This document shows, piece after piece, positions 15,239 through 23,884 of a stretch of 32,967 nt of DNA. The DNA is taken from NCBI RefSeq assembly GCF_003668875.1, contig NZ_RAWM01000101.1, forward strand, positions 1-32,967, given 5' to 3'. Each line of letters begins with the position of its first letter. Position 1 is the first letter of the stretch. The DNA is from Corallococcus interemptor (GTDB taxonomy: Bacteria > Myxococcota > Myxococcia > Myxococcales > Myxococcaceae). The translations under genes were made by a program, and so were the position numbers. A model generated the notes under the pieces. That model was not told where the DNA came from. It did not search any database and saw nothing but the letters and a program-made list of their open reading frames with translations.

Positions 15239-16870
15239 TTAAATCTCCACGTCGATGTGCGGTTTCTCGTGGGAGCCCCCGACGCTCGGGGGGTCCTTGA
15301 GGAAGTAGATGAGCGGCAGCACCACCACGAACATCAGCGCCGCCAGGACGAAGAGCTTGTCGAACGCGAGCACCATGGCCTGCCGTGACACGTTGCCCAC
15401 CATCATCTGGAGGCTGGCCATGCTGGCGCTCGCGGCGTCCAGGCCGTGCTGCATGAGCCCCTTCTGCGTGGCGGCCATGCGGCTGGCCACCTCCCACCGC
15501 TCCGGGTTCAGGTGCGCGGCGATGGAGGCCTTGGACAGCACGGTGTAGCGCGACAGGAGCGTGGTGAAGATGGCCAGGCCCACGGAGCCGCCAATCTGCC
15601 GCAAGAGCGAGTTGAGGCCCGTCGCGTCCGCCATCCGCTCACGCGGGATGCTGCCCAGCGCCGTGGCGCTGAGCGGCACGAACATCAGGCTGAAGCCCAC
15701 GCCCTGCAGCGCGATGGCCGCGATGATGTTGCGGGACCCCGTCGCGAGCGAGAAGTGGCTCATCTCGTACGCGCCGAAGCCCGCGAACACGATGCCAATG
15801 CCCACCAGGATTCGCGCCGGAACCTTGCCGTACAGCCGGCCCACAATCGGCATCATCAACATCATCACCAGCGTGCGAGGCATCAGCGAGAAGCCGGACT
15901 GCGTCGCGGTGAAGCCCAGGAGCTCCTGCATGAACACCGGCAGCAGGAACATGCTGGCCATCAGCACCGCGAACACCAGCGCGCCCAACAGCGTGCCGGA
16001 CGCGAACACCGGGTCCTTGAACAGCCGCAGGTTCACTGCGGGCGCCTCCGCGGTCAGCTCGCGGATGATGAAGGCGATGAGGCACGTGGCGGAGAGGATG
16101 GCGCAGATGACGATGACGGGAGACTCGAACCAGTCATCCGCCTGCCCTTCCTCCAGGAAGTACTGGAGCGAGGCCAGGCCCATGCAGAGCAGCGTGATGC
16201 CGGACCAGTCCATGTGCTTGCGCTGCTTCTCTGCTTCCAGGCGCGCGGTGGTACGCAGCTGTTCGTCCTCCTGGACGAAGCGGGCCACCATGAAGAAGCC
16301 CAGGATGCCCACCGGCACATTGATGAAGAAGATCCAGGACCAGTGCCAGTTGTCCACGATGTAGCCGCCCAGCGTGGGGCCAATGGCGGGGCCCACCATC
16401 ACGGCCATGCCGAAGATGGCCATCGCCGTGCCCTGCTCCTTGGGAGGGAACGTCTGGCGGAGGATGGCCTGCTCTGTCGGTTGGAGCGCGCCGGCGCCCA
16501 GCCCCTGAAGGAAGCGGAAGAGCACCAGCGTGGGCAGGTTCCACGCGAGGCCGCACAGGAACGAGCCCGCGACGAAGAGCACCAGGCACGACAGGTACAC
16601 GCGCTTCTGGCCGAACATGCGGCCCAGGAAGCCCGTGAGCGGCATCACCATCACCGTGGCGATGACGAAGCCGGTGGTGGCCCAGGTGATCTCCTGCACC
16701 GTGGCGCCGACAGCGCCGCGGATTTGAGGCAGCGCCACGTTCACGATGGACGAATCGATGGCGCCCATCAGCGTGCCGAACGTCACCGACAGCGTGACGA
16801 GCCACTTGTTGACGGGGGCCTTGGGCGTGGCGGGTGCCAGTGCCTCCGGTGTTGCGACGGCTGTCGCCAT
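15239..16870 (-). CDS. EmrB-type DHA2 drug:H+ antiporter (MFS, 14 TMS)
   Basis: This 543-residue MFS protein of the DHA2 family has the usual length and about 14 hydrophobic segments. Motif D1 region: SSIVNVALPQI after helix 1. Motif A: GFLGRMFGQKRVYL in loop 2-3. Motif C: GPAIGPTLGGYIVDNWHWSWIFFINVP in helix 5 and the following loop, the classical DHA2 signature. It exports hydrophobic drugs or toxins with the adaptor encoded downstream. It lies 1 nt after the TetR stop, so the three genes are one operon. The substrate is unknown; in a predator it could be self-made antibiotics or prey compounds. Confidence 0.94.
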   Translation of the reverse strand: MATAVATPEALAPATPKAPVNKWLVTLSVTFGTLMGAIDSSIVNVALPQIRGAVGATVQEITWATTGFVIATVMVMPLTGFLGRMFGQKRVYLSCLVLFVAGSFLCGLAWNLPTLVLFRFLQGLGAGALQPTEQAILRQTFPPKEQGTAMAIFGMAVMVGPAIGPTLGGYIVDNWHWSWIFFINVPVGILGFFMVARFVQEDEQLRTTARLEAEKQRKHMDWSGITLLCMGLASLQYFLEEGQADDWFESPVIVICAILSATCLIAFIIRELTAEAPAVNLRLFKDPVFASGTLLGALVFAVLMASMFLLPVFMQELLGFTATQSGFSLMPRTLVMMLMMPIVGRLYGKVPARILVGIGIVFAGFGAYEMSHFSLATGSRNIIAAIALQGVGFSLMFVPLSATALGSIPRERMADATGLNSLLRQIGGSVGLAIFTTLLSRYTVLSKASIAAHLNPERWEVASRMAATQKGLMQHGLDAASASMASLQMMVGNVSRQAMVLAFDKLFVLAALMFVVVLPLIYFLKDPPSVGGSHEKPHIDVEI

Positions 16871-16871
16871 G

Positions 16872-17492
16872 TCAGTCGACCTCGATGCCCTTCAAGAAGA
16901 CGCGGAGGATCTCCTCCGCCCAGGCGGCTGCCGGAGGGGTCGCGGCGTCGTCCTCGCGCAGGCGGTCCAGGGCGCCGCGCACCATGCCCATCAGGAGGGT
17001 CGGGTAGAGCGCGCGCCCCTCCGCGCGGAGGTGCCCGGCCTGGATGCCCCGGTCGATGATGACCGACAGGCGCCGGGTGAGCTCCGCCAGCATGCGGCTC
17101 TTGCGCGCCGGGTCCTCCGGCAGCTGCACCAGCACCCGCACGAACGCGTCGCGCTCCGCCGCGTGGGCGAACAGCGCCATCACGAAGGCGCGCAGCTGCT
17201 CGCGCGCGGGGCGCTCCGCCACGGGGGCCAGGGCCGCGTCGATCCGCTCCAGCATCACCTGCCGGCGCTTCGCGCGCAGCGCATCCAGCAGGGCCGCGCG
17301 GTCGGTGAAGTGGTTGTAGAGCGTCCCCACCGACACGCCTGCCTGCTCGGCGATGGACTCCATCTTCGCCGCGTGCAGCCCGTCGCGAGCGAACACCGCC
17401 GCCGCCGCCGACAGGATGGCGTCAGCGGTGGCTTCCTTCAGTCGCGAGCGGAGCCGTTTGACGGGCGCCTCAGATTTTGAATCCCGATTCAT
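16872..17492 (-). CDS. TetR-family repressor of the efflux operon
   Basis: This 206-residue protein has an N-terminal TetR DNA-binding domain (about 17-63) with helix-turn-helix KMESIAEQAGVSVGTLYNHF. The ligand-binding C-terminal domain is helical and unassigned. It is the first gene of the operon and probably represses it, including itself, through the palindrome that overlaps its -10 box. ATG 17492 is preceded directly by CAGGAA with no ordinary spacing, and the predicted transcription start is only about 7 nt upstream, so the message may be nearly leaderless. Confidence 0.93.
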   Translation of the reverse strand: MNRDSKSEAPVKRLRSRLKEATADAILSAAAAVFARDGLHAAKMESIAEQAGVSVGTLYNHFTDRAALLDALRAKRRQVMLERIDAALAPVAERPAREQLRAFVMALFAHAAERDAFVRVLVQLPEDPARKSRMLAELTRRLSVIIDRGIQAGHLRAEGRALYPTLLMGMVRGALDRLREDDAATPPAAAWAEEILRVFLKGIEVD

Positions 17493-17497
17493 TTCCT

Positions 17498-17532
17498 GAA
17501 GAGAGATTTAACCCTCTCCTCACGGGAGTCAA
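17498..17532 (-). promoter_or_regulatory. tetR-emrBA promoter with overlapping operator
   Basis: On the minus strand, TTGACT (17532-17527) and TTAAAT (17511-17506) with a 15-bp spacer form a short-spaced sigma-70-type promoter. The inverted repeat GAAGAGAG-N8-CTCTCCTC (17498-17521, 7 of 8 pairs) covers the -10 box and start point, where a TetR dimer would block RNA polymerase. Confidence 0.6.
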
Positions 17533-17549
17533 ATCGGCCGGGGCGCTCA

Positions 17550-17584
17550 GAGGGAAAAGGGCAGCCATGAGGACCTGGCTGCCC
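17550..17584 (-). terminator. Intrinsic terminator after the small LxGC protein gene
   Basis: A 9-bp perfect stem (17559-17567 with 17576-17584, loop of 8) lies 9 nt after the stop codon. On the minus strand it is followed by CTTTTCCCT, a short T-run. Confidence 0.75.
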
Positions 17585-17593
17585 AGAGGGGGT

Positions 17594-18514
17594 TCAGGCG
17601 GGCCAGAACCGTTCGCAGCGCACGTCCCACGAGGAGTGGTTCGCGCGGCCGGACTTCCACGTCTTGTAGCTGTAGGCGTGGCGCGTCCGGCGCTGGAAGT
17701 AGAAGGACCAGCGCCCGCTCTCCCGCACGCCAAACACGGTGCCGAACTGGAGGAGTTCGTCCTCCTGCACCTTCCAGAACGAGCGGTAGGCGTGGGTCCG
17801 CAGGTGGTACCAGGACGCGCCGGAGACGCCGCGCTCCTGTTCCATCTGGGCAGTGCCGGCGGCGTTCAGCATGCCGGGCATGTAGTCCGTCATCGCGGCG
17901 GAGGCGGAGGACGTCTCGCTTCCGCCCATGACCTTCCGGGCCGCGTTGAAGCGCGAGCGCATCGCCTGCACCTTGGCCTGCGTCACCTGATCGTCGGTGC
18001 CGCCGTTGACGGTCTCCGAGCTCGCGTTCAGGTGGTACACGGTCGGCGACGCGGGGTCTCCGGTGACGAAGATGGAGCACCCCTGGAGCGCCGCGGTGAT
18101 GAAGTAGTTCGCGTGCGAGCCCAGGCGCACGCAGTGGGTGCTGTCGAAGCCCCAGTGCAGGTAATAGAGGTTGAAGGACTGCGCGACGGGAGGCTGACCC
18201 ATCACCAGCGCCAGCAGGTTCTCGTCCCCGTTGTAGAAGTTCGGATTGCCGGGCTCGAAGATGGGCAGCGCGTCCGCGTCGATGCCGCTCGCCTCCAGCA
18301 GCGTGCCGCTGACCACGCAGCTCTGGGTGTCGTAGACGGTGGCCTCCAGGCCGTGGGGATCCAACCCACGGCCCTTCATCAACCGCTTGAGCCCCACCAG
18401 CGACTGCTGCCGGGACGTGGGAAGTGCGGTCCCGGGCACGACCCAGGGGAAGAGGGCCTGCGAGGAGGCCTTCTTCACCAGGTCGCTCGTCTTGTAGAGC
18501 GTGACGGGGGCCAT
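17594..18514 (-). CDS. Unknown 306-aa protein with deamidase-like LQGC...H motif
   Basis: No family is recognised with confidence. The protein has no signal peptide or transmembrane helix. Residues 128-161 form a beta-rich segment with LQGC (Cys146) followed 15 residues later by His161 in VYHLN. This resembles the LSGC-plus-His active site of CNF1-type Rho deamidases and the related CheD/BLF1 fold, in which Cys and His lie on neighbouring strands. In CNF1 the Cys-His distance, as I recall it, is also 15. The rest offers no support, so a deamidase role is only a hypothesis. The C-terminal 60 residues are rich in aromatic and basic residues. Start ATG 18514 lies 10 nt after the upstream stop and lacks a clear RBS, suggesting translational coupling. 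The neighbour is an exported hydrolase. Confidence 0.7.
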   Translation of the reverse strand: MAPVTLYKTSDLVKKASSQALFPWVVPGTALPTSRQQSLVGLKRLMKGRGLDPHGLEATVYDTQSCVVSGTLLEASGIDADALPIFEPGNPNFYNGDENLLALVMGQPPVAQSFNLYYLHWGFDSTHCVRLGSHANYFITAALQGCSIFVTGDPASPTVYHLNASSETVNGGTDDQVTQAKVQAMRSRFNAARKVMGGSETSSASAAMTDYMPGMLNAAGTAQMEQERGVSGASWYHLRTHAYRSFWKVQEDELLQFGTVFGVRESGRWSFYFQRRTRHAYSYKTWKSGRANHSSWDVRCERFWPA

Positions 18515-18524
18515 GTCGCGCGCG

Positions 18525-21500
18525 TTACGGGGTGAGCATGCCCAGCTTGGGGGCGGGCAGCTCCACGGACAGCTCCTGCGTGAGGCCTTCGGTCGCGTGG
18601 AAGCCCTTGCCGCTGACCTCGCCCGCGCGGAACAGGGCCCAGCTCTGGAGGCCGCGCTGGAACGAGCGCGTCATGTGCCACAGCTCCAGGCCGCTGTTGG
18701 CGACGAAGAGGTACATCGTCCGCTTCGGGTTCCAGGGGTTGGGCAGCGCCAGGGCCAGGCCGTCATCCGCGCGGCCGTACGTCTTGCCCTGCCAGCGGAA
18801 GAAGCGCCGGCCCAGCTCCACCGGAAGCTTCTTCTCCGCCGCCAGGCGCGCCATGAGCCCGTTGTCCTCCAGGCCACCGAAGACGACCAGGTCGCGGTCC
18901 GCCAGCTCCGCGTCCGTCACCTCCGCGTCCGGCTTGAGCGGAGCCAGGCGCTCCGGAGACGCGTCCGCCAGCTGCTCGCGGTAGTTCGTCGCCAGCGTGC
19001 GCATGGACTCCACCTGGCGCGCGGAGCCATAGACGAAGAGCAGCTTCTCCCAGTCATCCAGCGTGTTGGCCAGGGTCTGGTAGCGCTCGCGGGCCACGGG
19101 GATGTCGTTGCCCACGTTGAACACCACGCGCACGGGCCGGTCCGCGACCTTCACGGTGAAGGTGTCGCTTGCCCCCTTCACCTCCACGCGCTCCAGCACG
19201 GCGCCCTTGTCCGTCTGCACCTCCACCAGCGTGGCGAAGCGCCAGGGCGTGCCGGACTGGTCCACCTTCAGCGTCACCTCGTAGCCCTCCTTCGCCTTGC
19301 GCGCGCTGGAGGTGAGGCGCGGCGCGGGCAGGCCCCCGCGCTCCACCCACTGCTTCACCAGCGGCCCCACGTCCTGGCCCGCGGCCTCCGACGCCGTGCG
19401 GATGAAGTCCTGGGTGGTGAGCTTCTTGTTGGCGAACTTCGTGTGCACCGCGCCCATCACCTTGGCGAACTTCGCGTTGCCCAGGATGAGCCGCAGCTGG
19501 TGCAAGAGGTACGTGCCCTTGATGCGCGGCACCGCGTACTGGCCATAACGGCCGTAGTCCGTGCGCGCCGCGGCGGGCACCACGTCGCCCTCGCGGGCCG
19601 TGACGTACAGGTAGCGGGCGTTGAGGTCCGCGAGCGCGTCGCGCTGGCCGTCGAAGGCCTTGGACAGGTCATCCCCTTCCGGCAGGCCCTTGAGCTGGGT
19701 CCAGTACGCGGCGGACCCGCTGCCGAACCAGTTGTCCGCGTCCGTGGCGGGGAACACCGTGTTGGCCCAGAGCTTCTTCTCGTCGAAGGACAGCGCGTCC
19801 TTCACGCGGGCGAAGTCGCGCTTGGGCTTGTCCGCCTTGGGCTCCGGCTTCTGCTTCGCCTTGGCGGCCTTGAGCTGATCCGCGACGTAGATGGGGCTGA
19901 AGGCGGTGTAGCCCAGGGACAGGTGCGGCGTGGCGCCGGGCAGGTCCGGAATCCAGCGGCTGCCCACCATCTTCTCGCGCAGCGTTGTCTTGCCGTAGTG
20001 GGCCAGGAACATCAGCTTCTCCGCCATCTCCGACGTGGTGACCTTGCCGTCACACGCGTGGGGGCGGTTGATGGGGCTGGAGGCCATCATCCGCGTGGCG
20101 CTGTCCACGTCGAAGCCGCCCTTGCCGTACTTCGCGTAGTACTCCTGGAAGGCGATGTCGCGGTTCCAGGTGTTGAAGGCCAGGTCCACCGGGGCGTTGC
20201 TCGCGTTGGGCACGGACTCCTTGCGGACCTCCGGGTCGCGGTTGTTGTTGTTGGCCCAGATGAAGTCCTTGAGGTTTCCGGGCGTGTCGGAGGCCTTGCC
20301 CTTGCTGCCGGTGCGCCACAGGCGCGTCTTCGCGGTGCCCAGGAGGAGGCACGCGCCCTCGTCCGTCTTGGTGTCCGCGAGCGTCCAGTCGTTGGTGTAG
20401 AGGCCGTTGTTGCGGTCCTTGAGGATGCGCTCCACGTCGTCGATGGAGTTGGCGTACTGCACGGCCTTGCGGATGCGGTTGCTCTGCGGGGTGCCGTCGA
20501 TGTTGAAGGGCGTCTGGCCCACGGTCGTCTCACCGATGACGATGCCCGCGTCGTTGAGCATCCAGTCGGAGCCGCTGTGGATGCCGCCCGGGAACGTCTG
20601 CATCACGAAGCGGTGGCCCTTGGTGGGCTGCACATCCAGCACCACGTCCCAGTGGACGCCGGTGTAGCCGTTCCACATGAAGATCTGCCCCATGACGACG
20701 CGGCCGTCCTTCGTCGCGGACTTCGTGGCCACGAAGGACGAGCAGTGGTCGCCCTCCCCCGCCCGGCCGTTCTCGTCCTCGCCCTTGAGGAAGGTGCGGC
20801 CGGAGAGCGGAGAGGCCGTCACGCGGTTGGCGTCCTCCAGCTGGCCCAGGTCCACGGCGGAGTTGATGGCGACGACGTCGAGCACGTCCAGGTCGCGCTC
20901 CTTACCATCCGGGCCCTTGAACTTCGCGCCGCCCACGTTGGCGCCGTCGGCGATGCCCTTCATCTCCTCCAGGTATTCGGCGTCGAAGCGGCGCAGGAAC
21001 AGCGAGTCCGCGAGCAGGCGCACCTGGGCCCAGCCCTTCGCGGCGTCCGCCTTGTCCTTCTGGATGCCCAGCTTCTCGATGTAGCGGACGATCTCCTGGG
21101 ACACGAGCTCGCCGTACTGGCGGCCGCGCTCGTAGGGCTCGCCCTCGATGTGCACGTACACCCAGCCGCCGTCGTCGTAGCGGAAGCCCTTGCCGGCCCA
21201 GCGCACGCTCTCCATGGGGATGTACTGGGTGACGTCATCCACCTCTTCGAGCTTCACGTCGTCGAACCACGCGGTGCCGGTGGCCTTGCCGTTGTGGCCC
21301 AGGTGCGCGCGCACGCGGTCCGTGGACGAGGTGGCGAAGAACATCACCTGCACCCGGCCGCTCTGGTCCGCGCCCTGCGGCGGCGAGCAGTTGGTGAAGG
21401 GGAAGCTCTGCATGGACAGACACGCGCCCAGCGCCGTGGGGTAGCGGGCCTGGGCGTCGGCCTGCACGCCCTTCGTGCGCACCCAGGCGGAGAGCCGGTA

Positions 21501-21797
21501 GAGGCGGCCCACCTGGAGCTTCACGGGCTCGGAGACGACGGTGGTCTCCGCGCCGCCCTGGGGGCTTTCGATGACGAGGCTGCGGCTGCCCTCCGACTTC
21601 GCGTCGGTGCGGGCGGACACCTTGCCCTGGCCGGAGGCCGTCCATCCCTGAGGGAGGCCGGTGGCGGCGGCGGCTTCAAAGCCGGCGTTGGGGACGGAGA
21701 CGGGCGCGGGGGCGGCCCAGGCGGACGCCGAGGCGCAGGCGGCCAGCGTGGGCCAGAACAGCCGGGAGCGCTTCCACATCAGACGCAGGTGGGACAT
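18525..21797 (-). CDS. Exported chimera: C45 autoproteolytic hydrolase plus degenerate M1-peptidase-like domain
   Basis: From ATG 21797 this is 1090 residues with a signal peptide (cleavage near AWA-APAP, residue 28). The frame runs to 21959, with other starts at 21833 and 21779; none has a good RBS. Residues 32-185 are a carbohydrate-binding-like jelly roll (PNAGFEAA...GW, ending WFDDVKLEEV). Residues 195-650 look like the C45/phospholipase-B-like N-terminal-nucleophile fold, with YVHIEGEPYERGRQYGE near the start and HCSSF at 351-355. Cys352 is the likely nucleophile exposed by self-cleavage. Residues 690-890 resemble the C-terminal half of M1 aminopeptidases (WFGSGSAAYW, IKGTYLLHQLRLILG, VKQWVERGGLP), but no HEXXH is present. 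The last 150 residues are unassigned. The likely role is hydrolysis of amide or acyl bonds in prey or envelope material; the substrate is unknown. Confidence 0.85.
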   Translation of the reverse strand: MSHLRLMWKRSRLFWPTLAACASASAWAAPAPVSVPNAGFEAAAATGLPQGWTASGQGKVSARTDAKSEGSRSLVIESPQGGAETTVVSEPVKLQVGRLYRLSAWVRTKGVQADAQARYPTALGACLSMQSFPFTNCSPPQGADQSGRVQVMFFATSSTDRVRAHLGHNGKATGTAWFDDVKLEEVDDVTQYIPMESVRWAGKGFRYDDGGWVYVHIEGEPYERGRQYGELVSQEIVRYIEKLGIQKDKADAAKGWAQVRLLADSLFLRRFDAEYLEEMKGIADGANVGGAKFKGPDGKERDLDVLDVVAINSAVDLGQLEDANRVTASPLSGRTFLKGEDENGRAGEGDHCSSFVATKSATKDGRVVMGQIFMWNGYTGVHWDVVLDVQPTKGHRFVMQTFPGGIHSGSDWMLNDAGIVIGETTVGQTPFNIDGTPQSNRIRKAVQYANSIDDVERILKDRNNGLYTNDWTLADTKTDEGACLLLGTAKTRLWRTGSKGKASDTPGNLKDFIWANNNNRDPEVRKESVPNASNAPVDLAFNTWNRDIAFQEYYAKYGKGGFDVDSATRMMASSPINRPHACDGKVTTSEMAEKLMFLAHYGKTTLREKMVGSRWIPDLPGATPHLSLGYTAFSPIYVADQLKAAKAKQKPEPKADKPKRDFARVKDALSFDEKKLWANTVFPATDADNWFGSGSAAYWTQLKGLPEGDDLSKAFDGQRDALADLNARYLYVTAREGDVVPAAARTDYGRYGQYAVPRIKGTYLLHQLRLILGNAKFAKVMGAVHTKFANKKLTTQDFIRTASEAAGQDVGPLVKQWVERGGLPAPRLTSSARKAKEGYEVTLKVDQSGTPWRFATLVEVQTDKGAVLERVEVKGASDTFTVKVADRPVRVVFNVGNDIPVARERYQTLANTLDDWEKLLFVYGSARQVESMRTLATNYREQLADASPERLAPLKPDAEVTDAELADRDLVVFGGLEDNGLMARLAAEKKLPVELGRRFFRWQGKTYGRADDGLALALPNPWNPKRTMYLFVANSGLELWHMTRSFQRGLQSWALFRAGEVSGKGFHATEGLTQELSVELPAPKLGMLTP

Positions 21798-21869
21798 GGC
21801 TTGCTCATGGGAAGGAGGAAATGGGTGCGGCATCCTGTCACGTCGTACGCGGGCGTGCTGGCATGCATT

Positions 21870-21886
21870 GCGCGCACATGGCGCGC
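21870..21886. repeat. Inverted repeat in the divergent hydrolase/ada region
   Basis: GCGCGC, five bases, GCGCGC lies midway in the 206-bp region between the C45-M1 chimera (-) and ada (+). It may be an operator or chance in GC-rich DNA. No recognisable E. coli-type ada box was found here. Confidence 0.35.
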
Positions 21887-22003
21887 GCTTCACGCCATGA
21901 CGCCCTGTTCCATGAGGGGCTGAATTCGACAGCAAGGCGCGGAGTGCTGGCCTGTGCACCGGGAGTTAGGTTTCCCCTCGTGGTCATCGACAGGAGGCGG
22001 AGC

Positions 22004-23073
<1,070 letters not shown>

Positions 23074-23077
<4 letters not shown>

Positions 23078-23754
23078 ACTGGGAAGAAACGGGCCGGGAG
23101 CTGGATGCCCGGGGGTGCGCGGTCCTGGAGCAGTTGCTTACGCCCGATGAGTGCGAGGCATTGGCGCTGCTCTACGACCTGGATGACGCCTTCCGAAGCC
23201 GCGTGGTGATGGCGCGGCATGGGTTTGGACGGGGTGAATACAAATACTTCGACCATCCGCTGCCGGAGATCGTGACGAAGCTGCGCACGACGCTGTACCC
23301 GCGCCTGGTGCCCATCGCGAACCGCTGGAACACGGCGATGGGCATCGACGTGCGGTATCCGGACACGCACGCGGACTTTCTCGCGCGCTGCCATGAATCC
23401 GGTCAGGTGCGGCCCACGCCCCTACTCCTGCGTTACGGCATGGACGACTACAACTGCTTGCACCAGGACCTGTACGGGGAACACGTCTTCCCGCTCCAGG
23501 TGGCCATCCTCCTCTCCGAACCCGGAAGGGACTTCACGGGCGGCGAGTTCGTGCTGACGGAGCAGCGTCCCCGGATGCAGTCCCGGGCGGAGGTCGTTCC
23601 CCTGCGCCAGGGAGACGCGGTCGTCTTCGCGGTGCACCACCGCCCCGTCCAGGGCACGCGGGGCACGTATCGCGTCAACCTGCGGCACGGTGTCAGCCGC
23701 GTGCGCTCCGGGCAGCGGCACACGGCGGGGATCATCTTCCACGACGCGGCCTGA
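23074..23754 (+). CDS. 2-oxoglutarate/Fe(II)-dependent oxygenase coupled to ada
   Basis: This 226-residue protein shows the 2OG/Fe(II) facial triad. HQD (His130, Asp132) begins a jelly-roll strand, TGGEFVL and LRQGDAVVFAVHHRPV carry the distal His (188 or 189), and GTYRVNLRHGVSRV supplies the 2OG-binding Arg (200 or 204). It starts at GTG 23074, overlapping the ada stop (GTGA), so it is translated with Ada. E. coli pairs ada with alkB in the same way. This protein is not a typical AlkB (the HxD is followed by LYGEH rather than KDE and the nucleotide lid is not obvious), yet direct reversal of alkylation damage by oxidative demethylation is the natural guess. Protein hydroxylation is the alternative. 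Confidence 0.88.
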
Positions 23755-23757
23755 TCA

Positions 23758-23793
23758 GCCCGTTTTACATTCACGCTCCGATGGAAAACGGGC
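23758..23793 (+). terminator. Long-loop inverted repeat after the ada operon
   Basis: GCCCGTTTT (23758-23766) and AAAACGGGC (23785-23793) are perfect 9-bp arms with an 18-nt loop, starting 4 nt after the oxygenase stop. No T-run follows the second arm, so it is either a weak terminator or a protein-binding site for the next gene. Confidence 0.5.
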
Positions 23794-23843
23794 GTCGAAG
23801 CGCTCCCAAAAATGTCAGACCGACCCGGTATGAATCTCCCTGC

Positions 23844-23865
23844 GCGACGCCATTCCGGGCGTCGC
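23844..23865 (+). promoter_or_regulatory. Leader hairpin just before the exported protein gene at 23885
   Basis: GCGACGCC (23844-23851) pairs perfectly with GGCGTCGC (23858-23865) around a 6-nt loop, ending 19 nt before the ATG. If transcribed it would sit in the leader close to the ribosome-binding region. An AAGGG follows at 23869-23873. Function unknown. Confidence 0.4.
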
Positions 23866-23884
23866 CGAAAGGGTCGCCTTCACA

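Noticed and set aside
18501-21923. 1140-residue plus-strand open frame opposite the C45-M1 chimera
   Set aside because: Arg/Val/Leu/His-rich antisense shadow typical of high-GC coding DNA; the minus strand encodes recognisable domains.
23785-23812. Sigma-54-like GG-N10-GC near 23790-23803
   Set aside because: The -12 half lacks TTGCW and no palindromic array precedes it; a chance match in GC-rich DNA.
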